Source: Monarcha castaneiventris obscurior
Lineage: Eukaryota; Chordata; Aves; Passeriformes; Monarchidae
Direction: 5' to 3'
DNA length: 64,000 nucleotides
Assembly (NCBI GenBank): GCA_026261815.1
Contig: JAMPIT010000350.1
Coordinates: 4,007,650-4,071,649 of the forward strand
Both the position numbers and the translations under genes were made by a program. The notes below the pieces were generated by a model. That model saw only the letters and a list, made by a program, of their open reading frames with translations, was not told the origin of the DNA and ran no database searches. Positions 49,333-62,696 of this stretch are shown piece by piece (within the stretch, counting starts at the first letter, position 1; the number at the start of each line of letters is the position of its first letter).

Positions 49333-51710
49333 GAGAGCAATGCCCACACAAGTGCAAAAGAGCTCCAATCATCTGCCTTCTTCATATTCCTGATCAGTGC
49401 TAATTTCTGCCCATTGCTCCTACTCAGGCTCCGCATAGTGTGAAGTTTAGGGTTACGCCTAGGGATAGGGTTCAGAAAACTAAAAAGCCCAGAGTTCCAG
49501 GGACACTAAAAATGTGAAAGGCATGCCAAGAGAAATCCAAAACAGCCCCAGTTATCTGCCATTTTTCATCTTCCTGATCAGCGCTCATTTCTGACCAGTA
49601 CTCTTTTCAGGATCTGCATAGTGTGAAGTTTAGGGTTACGGTATGGTTAGGGTTCAGAAAACCAAAAAGCCCAGAGCCCCATGGACACTAAAAATGCGAA
49701 AGGCATGTCAAGAGAAATGCAAAAGTGCCCCAATTACCTGCCATGGTCATCTTCCTGATCAGCGCTCACTTCTGCCCAGTGCTCTTTCTTAGGCTCTGAA
49801 TAGGGCGAAGCTTAGGGTTACGCCTAGGGTAAGGGTTCAGAAAAGCAAAAAGCCCAGAGCTCCAGGGACACTAAAAATGCGAAAGGCATGCCAAGAGAAA
49901 TGTAAAACAGGCCAATCATCTGCCATTGTGATATTACTGGTCAGAGCTCATTTCTGCCCAGTGCTCTTTATAAGCCACCCCATAGTGCAAAGTTTAGGGT
50001 TACGGCCAAGTTTAGGGTTCAGAAAAGCAAAAAGCCCAGAGTTCCAGGGACACTAAAAATGTGAAAGGCATGCCAAGAGAAATCCAAAACAGCCCCAGTT
50101 ACCTGCCATTGTCATCTTCCTGATCAGCGCTCATTTCTGCCCAGTGCTCTTTTCAGGATCCGCATAGTGCGAAGTTTAGGGTTATGGCTATGGTTAGGGT
50201 TCAGAAAAGCAAAAAGCCCAGAGCTCCAGGGACACGAAAAATGCGAAAGGCATGCCAGGAGAAATACAAAAGAGCCCCAAACATGCAGCATCCTCATCTT
50301 CTTGATCTGACCTCATTTATGCTCCGTGTTCTTTCACAAAAGGCTCCGCATAGGGCGAAGTTTAGGGTTACGCCTAGGGTTAGGGTTCAGAAAAGCAAAA
50401 AGCCCAGAGCTCAATGGACACTAAAAATGCGAAAGGCATGCCAAGAGAAATGCAAAACAGCCCCACACATGCGCCATCCTCATCTTCCTGATCGGACCTC
50501 ATTTCAGCCCAGTGCTCCTTCTTAGGCTCTGAATAGGGCGAAGTTTAGGGTTACACCTAGGGTTAGGGTTCAGAACACCAAAAAGCCCAGAGCTCTATGG
50601 ACAGTTATAATGCGAAAGGCATGTCAAGAGAAATGCAAAACAGCCCAAGTTATCTGCCATGGTCATCTTCCTCATCAGCGCTCACTTCTGCCCAGTGCTC
50701 CTTCTTAGGCTCTGAATAGGGCGAAGTTTAGGGTTACGCCTAGGGTTAGGGTTCAGAAAAGCAAAAAGCCCAGAGCTCTATGGACAGTTATAATGCGAAA
50801 GGCATGCCAAGAGAAATGCAAAACAGCCCCACACATGCAGCATCTTCACCTTCAAGATCGGAGCTCATTTCTGCCCTGTGCTCTTTCTTAAGGCTCTGAA
50901 TAGGGCGAACTTTAGGGTTACGCCTAGGGTTAGGGTTCAGAAAACCAAAAAGCCCAGAGCTCTATGGACACTAAAAATGCGAAAGGCATGCCAAGAGAAA
51001 TGCAAAACAGCCCCACACATGCAGCATCTTCACCTTCAAGATCGGACCTCATTTCTGCCCAGTGCTCTTTCTTAAGGCTCTGAATAGGGCGAAGTTTAGG
51101 GTTACGCCTAGGGTTAGGGTTCAGAAAACCAAAAAGCCCAGAGCTCCAGGGACACTAAAAATGCGAAAGGCATGTCAAGAGAAATGCAAAACAGTTCCAA
51201 ACATGCAGCATCCTCATCTTCCAGATCGGACCTCATTTCTGCCCAGTGCTCTTTCAAAAGGATCTGCATAGGGCGAACTTTAGGGTTACGCCTAGGGTTA
51301 GGGTTCAGAAAACCAAAAAGCCCAGAGCTCCGGGGACATGAAAAATGCAAAAGGCATGCCGAGAGAAAAAACAGCCACAATCAACTGCCATCTTGATATT
51401 CCTGATCCGCGCTCATTTCTGCCCAGCGCTCTTATTAAGGCACCCCATAGTATGAAGTTTAGAGTTACGCCTAGGGTTCGGGTTCAGAAAAGCAAAAAGC
51501 CCAGAGCTCCAGGGACACTAAAAATGCGAAAGAGATGCCAAGAGAAATGCAAAACAGCCCCACACATGCAGCAACCTCATCTTCCTGATCTGACCTCATT
51601 TCTGCCCAGTGCTCTTTCTTAGGCTCTGCATAGGGCGAAGTTTAGGGTTACGCCTAGGGTCAGGGTTCAGAACACAAAAAAGCCCAGAGCTCCAGGGACA
51701 CTAAAAATGC
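49333..51710 (+). repeat. 13-monomer higher-order unit 2 (2,378 bp)
   Basis: Same monomer order as the unit at 46954, with only scattered substitutions. The offset between matching sites is 2,378 bp throughout, for example 48960 to 51338 for the CCGAGAGAAAAAACAGCC monomer. Confidence 0.85.
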
Positions 51711-53538
51711 GAGAGCAATGCCCACACAAGTGCAAAAGAGCTCCAATCATCTGCCTTCTTCATATTCCTGATCAGTGCTAATTTCTGCCCATTGCTCCTA
51801 CTCAGGCTCCGCATAGTGTGAAGTTTAGGGTTACGCCTAGGGATAGAGTTCAGAAAACTAAAAAGCCCAGAGTTCCAGGGACACTAAAAATGTGAAAGGC
51901 ATGCCAAGAGAAATCCAAAACAGCCCCAGTTATCTGCCATTTTTCATCTTCCTGATCAGCGCTCATTTCTGACCAGTACTCTTTTCAGGATCTGCATAGT
52001 GCGAAGTTTAGGGTTACGGTATGGTTAGGGTTCAGAAAACCAAAAAGCCCAGAGCCCCATGGACACTAAAAATGCGAAAGGCATGTCAAGAGAAATGCAA
52101 AAGTGCCCCAATTACCTGCCATGGTCATCTTCCTGATCAGCGCTCACTTCTGCCCAGTGCTCTTTCTTAGGCTCTGAATAGGGCGAAGCTTAGGGTTACG
52201 CCTAGGGTAAGGGTTCAGAAAAGCAAAAAGCCCAGAGCTCCAGGGACACTAAAAATGCGAAAGGCATGCCAAGAGAAATGTAAAACAGGCCAATCATCTG
52301 CCATTGTGATATTACTGGTCAGAGCTCATTTCTGCCCAGTGCTCTTTATAAGCCACCCCATAGTGCAAAGTTTAGGGTTACGGCCAAGTTTAGGGTTCAG
52401 AAAAGCAAAAAGCCCAGAGTTCCAGGGACACTAAAAATGTGAAAGGCATGCCAAGAGAAATCCAAAACAGCCCCAGTTACCTGTCATTGTCATCTTCCTG
52501 ATCAGCGCTCATTTCTGCCCAGTGCTCTTTTCAGGATCCGCATAGTGCGAAGTTTAGGGTTATGGCTATGGTTAGGGTTCAGAACACCAAAAAGCCCAGA
52601 GCTCCAGGGACACTAAAAATGCGAAAGGCATGCCAGGAGAAATACAAAAGAGCCCCAAACATGCAGCATCCTCATCTTCTTGATCTGACCTCATTTATGC
52701 TCCGTGTTCTTTCACAAAAGGCTCCGCATAGGGCGAAGTTTAGGGTTACGCCTAGGGTTAGGGTTCAGAAAACCAAAAAGCCCAGAGCTCTATGGACACT
52801 AAAAATGCGAAAGGCATGCCAAGAGAAATGCAAAACAGCCCCACACATGCAGCATCTTCACCTTCAAGATCGGACCTCATTTCTGCCCAGTGCTCTTTCT
52901 TAAGGCTACATATAGGGCGAAGTTTAGGGTTACGCCTAGGGTTAGGGTTCAGAACACCAAAAAGCCCAGAGCTCCAGGGACACTAAAAATGCGAAAGGCA
53001 TGTCAAGAGAAATGCAAAACAGTTCCAAACATGCAGCATCCTCATCTTCCAGATCGGACCTCATTTCTGCCCAGTGCTCTTTCAAAAGGATCTGCATAGG
53101 GCGAACTTTAGGGTTACGCCTAGGGTTAGGGTTCAGAAAACCAAAAAGCCCAGAGCTCCGGGGACATGAAAAATGCAAAAGGCATGCCGAGAGAAAAAAC
53201 AGCCACAATCAACTGCCATCTTGATATTCCTGATCCGCGCTCATTTCTGCCCAGCGCTCTTATTAAGGCACCCCATAGTGTGAAGTTTAGGGTTACGCCT
53301 AGGGTTCGGGTTCAGAAAAGCAAAAAGCCCAGAGCTCCAGGGACACTAAAAATGCGAAAGGCATGCCAAGAGAAATGCAAAACAGCCCCACACATGCAGC
53401 AACCTCATCTTCCTGATCTGACCTCATTTCTGCCCTGTGCTCTTTCTTAGGCTCTGCATAGGGCGAAGTTTAGGGTTACGCCTAGGGTTAGGGTTCAGAA
53501 CACCAAAAAGCCCAGAGCTCCAGGGACACTAAAAATGC
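51711..53538 (+). repeat. 10-monomer deletion derivative of the higher-order unit (1,828 bp)
   Basis: Matches the 13-monomer unit at both ends but lacks three consecutive monomers in the middle, after the CACAAAAGGCTCCGC monomer (about 52710-52800). The missing part includes the GCTCAATGG and GGACAGTTATAATG monomers. A single unequal exchange in whole-monomer register explains it. Confidence 0.75.
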
Positions 53539-56500
53539 GAGAGCAATGCCCACACAAGTGCAAAAGAGCTCCAATCATCTGCCTTCTTCATATTCCTGAT
53601 CAGTGCTAATTTCTGCCCATTGCTCCTACTCAGGCTCCGCATAGTGTGAAGTTTAGGGTTACGCCTAGGGATAGGGTTCAGAAAACTAAAAAGCCCAGAG
53701 TTCCAGGGACACTAAAAATGTGAAAGGCATGCCAAGAGAAATCCAAAACAGCCCCAGTTATCTGCCATTTTTCATCTTCCTGATCAGCGCTCATTTCTGA
53801 CCAGTACTCTTTTCAGGATCTGCATAGTGTGAAGTTTAGGGTTACGGCTATGGTTAGGGTTCAGAAAACCAAAAAGCCCAGAGCCCCATGGACACTAAAA
53901 ATGCGAAAGGCATGTCAAGAGAAATGCAAAAGTGCCCCAATTAACTGCCATGGTCATCTTCCTGATCAGCGCTCACTTCTGCCCAGTGCTCTTTCTTAGG
54001 CTCTGAATAGGGCGAAGCTTAGGGTTACGCCTAGGGTTAGGGTTCAGAAAAGCAAAAAGCCCAGAGCTCCAGGGACACTAAAAATGCGAAAGGCATGCCA
54101 AGAGAAATGTAAAACAGGCCAATCATCAGCCATTGTGATATTACTGGTCAGAGCTCATTTCTGCCCAGTGCTCTTTATAAGCCACCCCATAGTGCAAAGT
54201 TTAGGGTTACGGCCAAGTTTAGGGTTCAGAAAAGCAAAAAGCCCAGAGTTCCAGGGACACTAAAAATGTGAAAGGCATGCCAAGAGAAATCCAAAACAGC
54301 CCCAGTTACCTGTCATTGTCATCTTCCTGATCAGCGCTCATTTCTGCCCAGTGCTCTTTTCAGGATCCGCATAGTGCGAAGTTTAGGGTTATGGCTATGG
54401 TTAGGGTTCAGAAAAGCAAAAAGCCCAGAGCTCCAGGGACACGAAAAATGCGAAAGGCATGCCAGGAGAAATACAAAAGAGCCCCAAACATGCAGCATCC
54501 TCATCTTCTTGATCTGACCTCATTTATGCTCCGTGTTCTTTCACAAAAGGCTCCGCATAGGGCGAAGTTTAGGGTTACGCCTAGGGTTAGGGTTCAGAAA
54601 AGCAAAAAGCCCAGAGCTCAATGGACACTAAAAATGCGAAAGGCATGCCAAGAGAAATGCAAAACAGCCCCACACATGCGCCATCCTCATCTTCCTGATC
54701 GGACCTCATTTCAGCCCAGTGCTCCTTCTTAGGCTCTGAATAGGGCGAAGTTTAGGGTTACACCTAGGGTTAGGGTTCAGAACACCAAAAAGCCCAGAGC
54801 TCTATGGACAGTTATAATGCGAAAGGCATGTCAAGAGAAATGCAAAACAGCCCAAGTTATCTGCCATGGTCATCTTCCTCATCAGCGCTCACTTCTGCCC
54901 AGTGCTCCTTCTTAGGCTCTGAATAGGGCGAAGTTTAGGGTTACGCCTAGGGTTAGGGTTCAGAAAAGCAAAAAGCCCAGAGCTCTATGGACAGTTATAA
55001 TGCGAAAGGCATGCCAAGAGAAATGCAAAAAAGCCCCACACATGCAGCATCTTCACCTTCAAGATCGGAGCTCATTTCTGCCCTGTGCTCTTTCTTAAGG
55101 CTACATATAGGGCGAAGTTTAGGGTTACGCCTAGGGTTAGGGTTCAGAAAAGCAAAAAGCCCAGAGCTCTATGGACAGTTATAATGCGAAAGGCATGCCA
55201 AGAGAAATGCAAAACAGCCCCACAAATGCAGCATCTTCACCTTCAAGACTGGACCTCATTTCTGCCCAGTGCTCTTTCTTAAGGCTACATATAGGGCGAA
55301 GTTTAGGGTTACGCCTAGGGTTAGGGTTCAGAAAAGCAAAAAGCCCAGAGCTCCAGGGACACTAAAAATGCGAAAGGCATGTCAAGAGAAATGCAAAACA
55401 GTTCCAAACATGCAGCATCCTCATCTTCAAGATCGGACCTCATTTCTGCCCAGTCCTCTTTCATAAGGATACACATAGGGCGAACTTTAGGGTTACGCCT
55501 AGGGATAGAGTTCAGAAAACTAAAAAGCCCAGAGTTCCAGGGACACTAAAAATGTGAAAGGCATGCCAAGAGAAATCCAAAACAGCCCCAGTTATCTGCC
55601 ATTTTCATCTTCCTGATCAGCGCTCATTTCTGCCCAGTGCTCTTTTCAGGATCCCCATAGTGCGAAGTTTAGGGTTATGCCTAGGGTTAGGGTTCAGAAA
55701 AGCAAAAAGCCCAGAGCTCCAGGGACACGAAAAATGCGAAAGGCATGCCAGGAGAAATACAAAAGAGCCCCAAACATGCAGCATCCTCATCTTCTTGATC
55801 TGACCTCATTTATGCTCCGTGCTCTTTCACAAAAGGCTCCGCATAGGGCGAAGTTTAGGGTTACGCCTAGGGTTAGGGTTCAGAAAAGCAAAAAGCCCAG
55901 AGCTCAATGGACACTAAAAATGCGAAAGGCATGCCAAGAGAAATGCAAAACAGCCCCACACATGCGCCATCCTCATCTTCCTGATCGGACCTCATTTCAG
56001 CCCAGTGCTCCTTCTTAGGCTCTGAATAGGGCGAAGTTTAGGGTTACACCTAGGGTTAGGGTTCAGAACACCAAAAAGCCCAGAGCTCCATGGACACTAA
56101 AAATGCGAAAGGCATGTCAAGAGAAATGCAAAACAGCCCAAGTTATCTGCCATGGTCATCTTCCTCATCAGCGCTCACTTCTGCCCAGTGCTCCTTCTTA
56201 GGCTCTGAATAGGGCGAAGCTTAGGGTTACGCCTAGGGTTAGGGTTCAGAAAAGCAAAAAGCCCAGAGCTCCAGGGACACTAAAAATGCGAAAGGCATGC
56301 CAAGAGAAATGCAAAACAGCCCAATCATCTGCCATTGTCATATTACTGGTCAGAGCTCATTTCTGCCCAGTGCTCTTTTCAGGATCCGCATAGTGCGAAG
56401 TTTAGGGTTATGCCTAGGGTTAGGGTTCAGAAAAGCAAAAAGCCCAGAGCTCCAGGGACACTAAAAATGCGAAAGGCATGCCAGGAGAAATACAAAAGAG

Positions 56501-57937
56501 CCCCAAACATGCAGCATCCTCATCTTCTTGATCTGACCTCATTTATGCTCCGTGTTCTTTCACAAAAGGCTCCGCATAGGGCGAAGTTTAGGGTTACGCC
56601 TAGGGTTAGGGTTCAGAAAAGCAAAAAGCCCAGAGCTCAATGGACACTAAAAATGCGAAAGGCATGCCAAGAGAAATGCAAAACAGCCCCACACATGCGC
56701 CATCCTCATCTTCCTGATCGGACCTCATTTCAGCCCAGTGCTCCTTCTTAGGCTCTGAATAGGGCGAAGTTTAGGGTTACACCTAGGGTTAGGGTTCAGA
56801 ACACCAAAAAGCCCAGAGCTCTATGGACAGTTATAATGCGAAAGGCATGTCAAGAGAAATGCAAAACAGCCCAAGTTATCTGCCATGGTCATCTTCCTCA
56901 TCAGCGCTCACTTCTGCCCAGTGCTCCTTCTTAGGCTCTGAATAGGGCGAAGTTTAGGGTTACGCCTAGGGTTCGGGTTCAGAAAAGCAAAAAGCCCAGA
57001 GCTCTATGGACAGTTATAATGCGAAAGGCATGCCAAGAGAAATGCAAAACAGCCCCACACATGCAGCATCTTCACCTTCAAGATCGGAGCTCATTTCTGC
57101 CCTGTGCTCTTTCTTAAGGCTCTGAATAGGGCGAACTTTAGGGTTACGCCTAGGGTTAGGGTTCAGAAAAGCAAAAAGCCCAGAGCTCCATGGACACTAA
57201 AAATGCGAAAGGCATGCCAAGAGAAATGCAAAACAGCCCCACACATGCAGCATCTTCACCTTCAAGACCGGACCTCATTTCTGCCCAGTGCTCTTTCTTA
57301 AGGCTACATATAGGGCGAAGTTTAGGGTTACGCCTAGGGTTAGGGTTCAGAAAACCAAAAAGCCCAGAGCTCCAGGGACACTAAAAATGCGAAAGGCATG
57401 TCAAGAGAAATGCAAAACAGTTCCAAACATGCAGCATCCTCATCTTCCAGATCGGACCTCATTTCTGCCCAGTGCTCTTTCAAAAGGATCTGCATAGGGC
57501 GAACTTTAGGGTTACGCCTAGGGTTAGGGTTCAGAAAACCAAAAAGCCCAGAGCTCCGGGGACATGAAAAATGCAAAAGGCATGCCGAGAGAAAAAACAG
57601 CCACAATCAACTGCCATCTTGATATTCCTGATCCACGCTCATTTCTGCCCAGCGCTCTTATTAAGGCACCCCATAGTATGAAGTTTAGAGTTACGCCTAG
57701 GGTTCGGGTTCAGAAAAGCAAAAAGCCCAGAGCTCCAGGGACACTAAAAATGCGAAAGAGATGCCAAGAGAAATGCAAAACAGCCCCACACATGCAGCAA
57801 CCTCATCTTCCTGATCTGACCTCATTTCTGCCCAGTCCTCTTTCTTAAGGCTACACATAGGGCGAAGTTTAGGGTTACGCCTAGGGTCAGGGTTCAGAAC
57901 ACAAAAAAGCCCAGAGCTCCAGGGACACTAAAAATGC
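53539..57937 (+). repeat. Rearranged 24-monomer segment (4,399 bp)
   Basis: Between two GAGAGCAATGCCCAC markers there are 24 monomers instead of 13. The CATTTATGCTCCGTG series appears three times (near 54520, 55810 and 56540). The segment is best read as a 13-monomer unit plus an inserted partial unit of about 11 monomers. Confidence 0.7.
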
Positions 57938-60316
57938 GAGAGCAATGCCCACACAAGTGCAAAAGAGCTCCAATCATCTGCCTTCTTCATATTCCTGATC
58001 AGTGCTAATTTCTGCCCATTGCTCCTACTCAGGCTCCGCATAGTGTGAAGTTTAGGGTTACGCCTAGGGATAGAGTTCAGAAAACTAAAAAGCCCAGAGT
58101 TCCAGGGACACTAAAAATGTGAAAGGCATGCCAAGAGAAATCCAAAACAGCCCCAGTTATCTGCCATTTTTCATCTTCCTGATCAGCGCTCATTTCTGAC
58201 CAGTACTCTTTTCAGGATCTGCATAGTGCGAAGTTTAGGGTTACGGCTATGGTTAGGGTTCAGAAAACCAAAAAGCCCAGAGCCCCATGGACACTAAAAA
58301 TGCGAAAGGCATGTCAAGAGAAATGCAAAAGTGCCCCAATTACCTGCCATGGTCATCTTCCTGATCAGCGCTCACTTCTGCCCAGTGCTCTTTCTTAGGC
58401 TCTGAATAGGGCGAAGCTTAGGGTTACGCCTAGGGTAAGGGTTCAGAAAAGCAAAAAGCCCAGAGCTCCAGGGACACTAAAAATGCGAAAGGCATGCCAA
58501 GAGAAATGTAAAACAGGCCAATCATCTGCCATTGTGATATTACTGGTCAGAGCTCATTTCTGCCCAGTGCTCTTTATAAGCCACCCCATAGTGCAAAGTT
58601 TAGGGTTACGGCCAAGTTTAGGGTTCAGAAAAGCAAAAAGCCCAGAGTTCCAGGGACACTAAAAATGTGAAAGGCATGCCAAGAGAAATCCAAAACAGCC
58701 CCAGTTACCTGTCATTGTCATCTTCCTGATCAGCGCTCATTTCTGCCCGGTGCTCTTTTCAGGATCCGCATAGTGCGAAGTTTAGGGTTATGGCTATGGT
58801 TAGGGTTCAGAACACCAAAAAGCCCAGAGCTCCAGGGACACGAAAAATGCGAAAGGCATGCCAGGAGAAATACAAAAGAGCCCCAAACATGCAGCATCCT
58901 CATCTTCTTGATCTGACCTCATTTATGCTCCGTGTTCTTTCACAAAAGGCTCCGCATAGGGCGAAGTTTAGGGTTACGCCTAGGGTTAGGGTTCAGAAAA
59001 GCAAAAAGCCCAGAGCTCAATGGACACTAAAAATGCGAAAGGCATGCCAAGAGAAATGCAAAACAGCCCCACACATGCGCCATCCTCATCTTCCTGATCG
59101 GACCTCATTTCAGCCCAGTGCTCCTTCTTAGGCTCTGAATAGGGCGAAGTTTAGGGTTACACCTAGGGTTAGGGTTCAGAACACCAAAAAGCCCAGAGCT
59201 CTATGGACAGTTATAATGCGAAAGGCATGTCAAGAGAAATGCAAAACAGCCCAAGTTATCTGCCATGGTCATCTTCCTCATCAGCGCTCACTTCTGCCCA
59301 GTGCTCCTTCTTAGGCTCTGAATAGGGCGAAGTTTAGGGTTACGCCTAGGGTTCGGGTTCAGAAAAGCAAAAAGCCCAGAGCTCTATGGACAGTTATAAT
59401 GCGAAAGGCATGCCAAGAGAAATGCAAAACAGCCCCACACATGCAGCATCTTCACCTTCAAGATCGGAGCTCATTTCTGCCCTGTGCTCTTTCTTAAGGC
59501 TCTGAATAGGGCGAACTTTAGGGTTACGCCTAGGGTTAGGGTTCAGAAAACCAAAAAGCCCAGAGCTCAATGGACACTAAAAATGCGAAAGGCATGCCAA
59601 GAGAAATGCAAAACAGCCCCACACATGCAGCATCTTCACCTTCAAGACTGGACCTCATTTCTGCCCAGTGCTCTTTCTTAAGGCTACATATAGGGCGAAG
59701 TTTAGGGTTACGCCTAGGGTTAGGGTTCAGAAAAGCAAAAAGCCCAGAGCTCCAGGGACACTAAAAATGCGAAAGGCATGTCAAGAGAAATGCAAAACAG
59801 TTCCAAACATGCAGCATCCTCATCTTCCAGATCGGACCTCATTTCTGCCCAGTGCTCTTTCAAAAGGATCTGCATAGGGCGAACTTTAGGGTTACGCCTA
59901 GGGTTAGGGTTCAGAAAACCAAAAAGCCCAGAGCTCCGGGGACATGAAAAATGCAAAAGGCATGCCGAGAGAAAAAACAGCCACAATCAACTGCCATCTT
60001 GATATTCCTGATCCGCGCTCATTTCTGCCCAGCGCTCTTATTAAGGCACCCCATAGTATGAAGTTTAGAGTTACGCCTAGGGTTCGGGTTCAGAAAAGCA
60101 AAAAGCCCAGAGCTCCAGGGACACTAAAAATGCGAAAGAGATGCCAAGAGAAATGCAAAACAGCCCCACACATGCAGCAACCTCATCTTCCTGATCTGAC
60201 CTCATTTCTGCCCTGTGCTCTTTCTTAGGCTCTGCATAGGGCGAAGTTTAGGGTTACGCCTAGGGTCAGGGTTCAGAACACAAAAAAGCCCAGAGCTCCA
60301 GGGACACTAAAAATGC
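57938..60316 (+). repeat. 13-monomer higher-order unit 3 (2,379 bp)
   Basis: Same monomer order as the units at 46954 and 49333. It shares with the next unit the GGGATAGAGTTCAG variant near its start, and with the 51.3-kb region the variant GTATGAAGTTTAGAGTTACG near its end, so neighbouring units share recent variants. Confidence 0.85.
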
Positions 60317-62696
60317 GAGAGCAATGCCCACACAAGTGCAAAAGAGCTCCAATCATCTGCCTTCTTCATATTCCTGATCAGTGCTAATTTCTGCCCATTG
60401 CTCCTACTCAGGCTCCGCATAGTGTGAAGTTTAGGGTTACGCCTAGGGATAGAGTTCAGAAAACTAAAAAGCCCAGAGTTCCAGGGACACTAAAAATGTG
60501 AAAGGCATGCCAAGAGAAATCCAAAACAGCCCCAGTTATCTGCCATTTTTCATCTTCCTGATCAGCGCTCATTTCTGACCAGTACTCTTTTCAGGATCTG
60601 CATAGTGCGAAGTTTAGGGTTACGGTTATGGTTAGGGTTCAGAAAACCAAAAAGCCCAGAGCCCCATGGACACTAAAAATGCGAAAGGCATGTCAAGAGA
60701 AATGCAAAAGTGCCCCAATTACCTGCCATGGTCATCTTCCTGATCAGCGCTCACTTCTGCCCAGTGCTCTTTCTTAGGCTCTGAATAGGGCGAAGCTTAG
60801 GGTTACGCCTAGGGTAAGGGTTCAGAAAAGCAAAAAGCCCAGAGCTCCAGGGACACTAAAAATGCGAAAGGCATGCCAAGAGAAATGTAAAACAGGCCAA
60901 TCATCTGCCATTGTGATATTACTGGTCAGAGCTCATTTCTGCCCAGTGCTCTTTATAAGCCACCCCATAGTGCAAAGTTTAGGGTTACGGCCAAGTTTAG
61001 GGTTCAGAAAAGCAAAAAGCCCAGAGTTCCAGGGACACTAAAAATGTGAAAGGCATGCCAAGAGAAATCCAAAACAGCCCCAGTTACCTGTCATTGTCAT
61101 CTTCCTGATCAGCGCTCATTTCTGCCCAGTGCTCTTTTCAGGATCCGCATAGTGCGAAGTTTAGGGTTATGGCTATGGTTAGGGTTCAGAAAAGCAAAAA
61201 GCCCAGAGCTCCAGGGACACGAAAAATGCGAAAGGCATGCCAGGAGAAATACAAAAGAGCCCCAAACATGCAGCATCCTCATCTTCTTGATCTGACCTCA
61301 TTTATGCTCCGTGTTCTTTCACAAAAGGCTCCGCATAGGGCGAAGTTTAGGGTTACGCCTAGGGTTAGGGTTCAGAAAAGCAAAAAGCCCAGAGCTCAAT
61401 GGACACTAAAAATGCGAAAGGCATGCCAAGAGAAATGCAAAACAGCCCCACACATGCGCCATCCTCATCTTCCTGATCGGACCTCATTTCAGCCCAGTGC
61501 TCCTTCTTAGGCTCTGAATAGGGCGAAGTTTAGGGTTACACCTAGGGTTAGGGTTCAGAACACCAAAAAGCCCAGAGCTCTATGGACAGTTATAATGCGA
61601 AAGGCATGTCAAGAGAAATGCAAAACAGCCCAAGTTATCTGCCATGGTCATCTTCCTCATCAGCGCTCACTTCTGCCCAGTGCTCCTTCTTAGGCTCTGA
61701 ATAGGGCGAAGTTTAGGGTTACGCCTAGGGTTAGGGTTCAGAAAAGCAAAAAGCCCAGAGCTCTATGGACAGTTATAATGCGAAAGGCATGCCAAGAGAA
61801 ATGCAAAACAGCCCCACACATGCAGCATCTTCACCTTCAAGATCGGAGCTCATTTCTGCCCTGTGCTCTTTCTTAAGGCTCTGAATAGGGCGAACTTTAG
61901 GGTTACGCCTAGGGTTAGGGTTCAGAAAACCAAAAAGCCCAGAGCTCCATGGACACTAAAAATGCGAAAGGCATGCCAAGAGAAATGCAAAACAGCCCCA
62001 CAAATGCAGCATCTTCACCTTCAAGACTGGACCTCATTTCTGCCCAGTGCTCTTTCTTAAGGCTACATATAGGGCGAAGTTTAGGGTTACGCCTAGGGTT
62101 AGGGTTCAGAAAAGCAAAAAGCCCAGAGCTCCAGGGACACTAAAAATGCGAAAGGCATGTCAAGAGAAATGCAAAACAGTTCCAAACATGCAGCATCCTC
62201 ATCTTCCAGATCGGACCTCATTTCTGCCCAGTGCTCTTTCAAAAGGATCTGCATAGGGCGAACTTTAGGGTTACGCCTAGGGTTAGGGTTCAGAAAACCA
62301 AAAAGCCCAGAGCTCCGGGGACATGAAAAATGCAAAAGGCATGCCGAGAGAAAAAACAGCCACAATCAACTGCCATCTTGATATTCCTGATCCGCGCTCA
62401 TTTCTGCCCAGCGCTCTTATTAAGGCACCCCATAGTGTGAAGTTTAGGGTTACGCCTAGGGTTCGGGTTCAGAAAAGCAAAAAGCCCAGAGCTCCAGGGA
62501 CACTAAAAATGCGAAAGAGATGCCAAGAGAAATGCAAAACAGCCCCACACATGCAGCAACCTCATCTTCCAGATCGGACCTCATTTCTGCCCTGTGCTCT
62601 TTCTTAAGGCTACACATAGGGCGAAGTTTAGGGTTACGCCTAGGGTCAGGGTTCAGAACACAAAAAAGCCCAGAGCTCCAGGGACACTAAAAATGC
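60317..62696 (+). repeat. 13-monomer higher-order unit 4 (2,380 bp)
   Basis: Same order as unit 3, with offsets of 2,379-2,380 bp at all matching sites. Confidence 0.85.
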
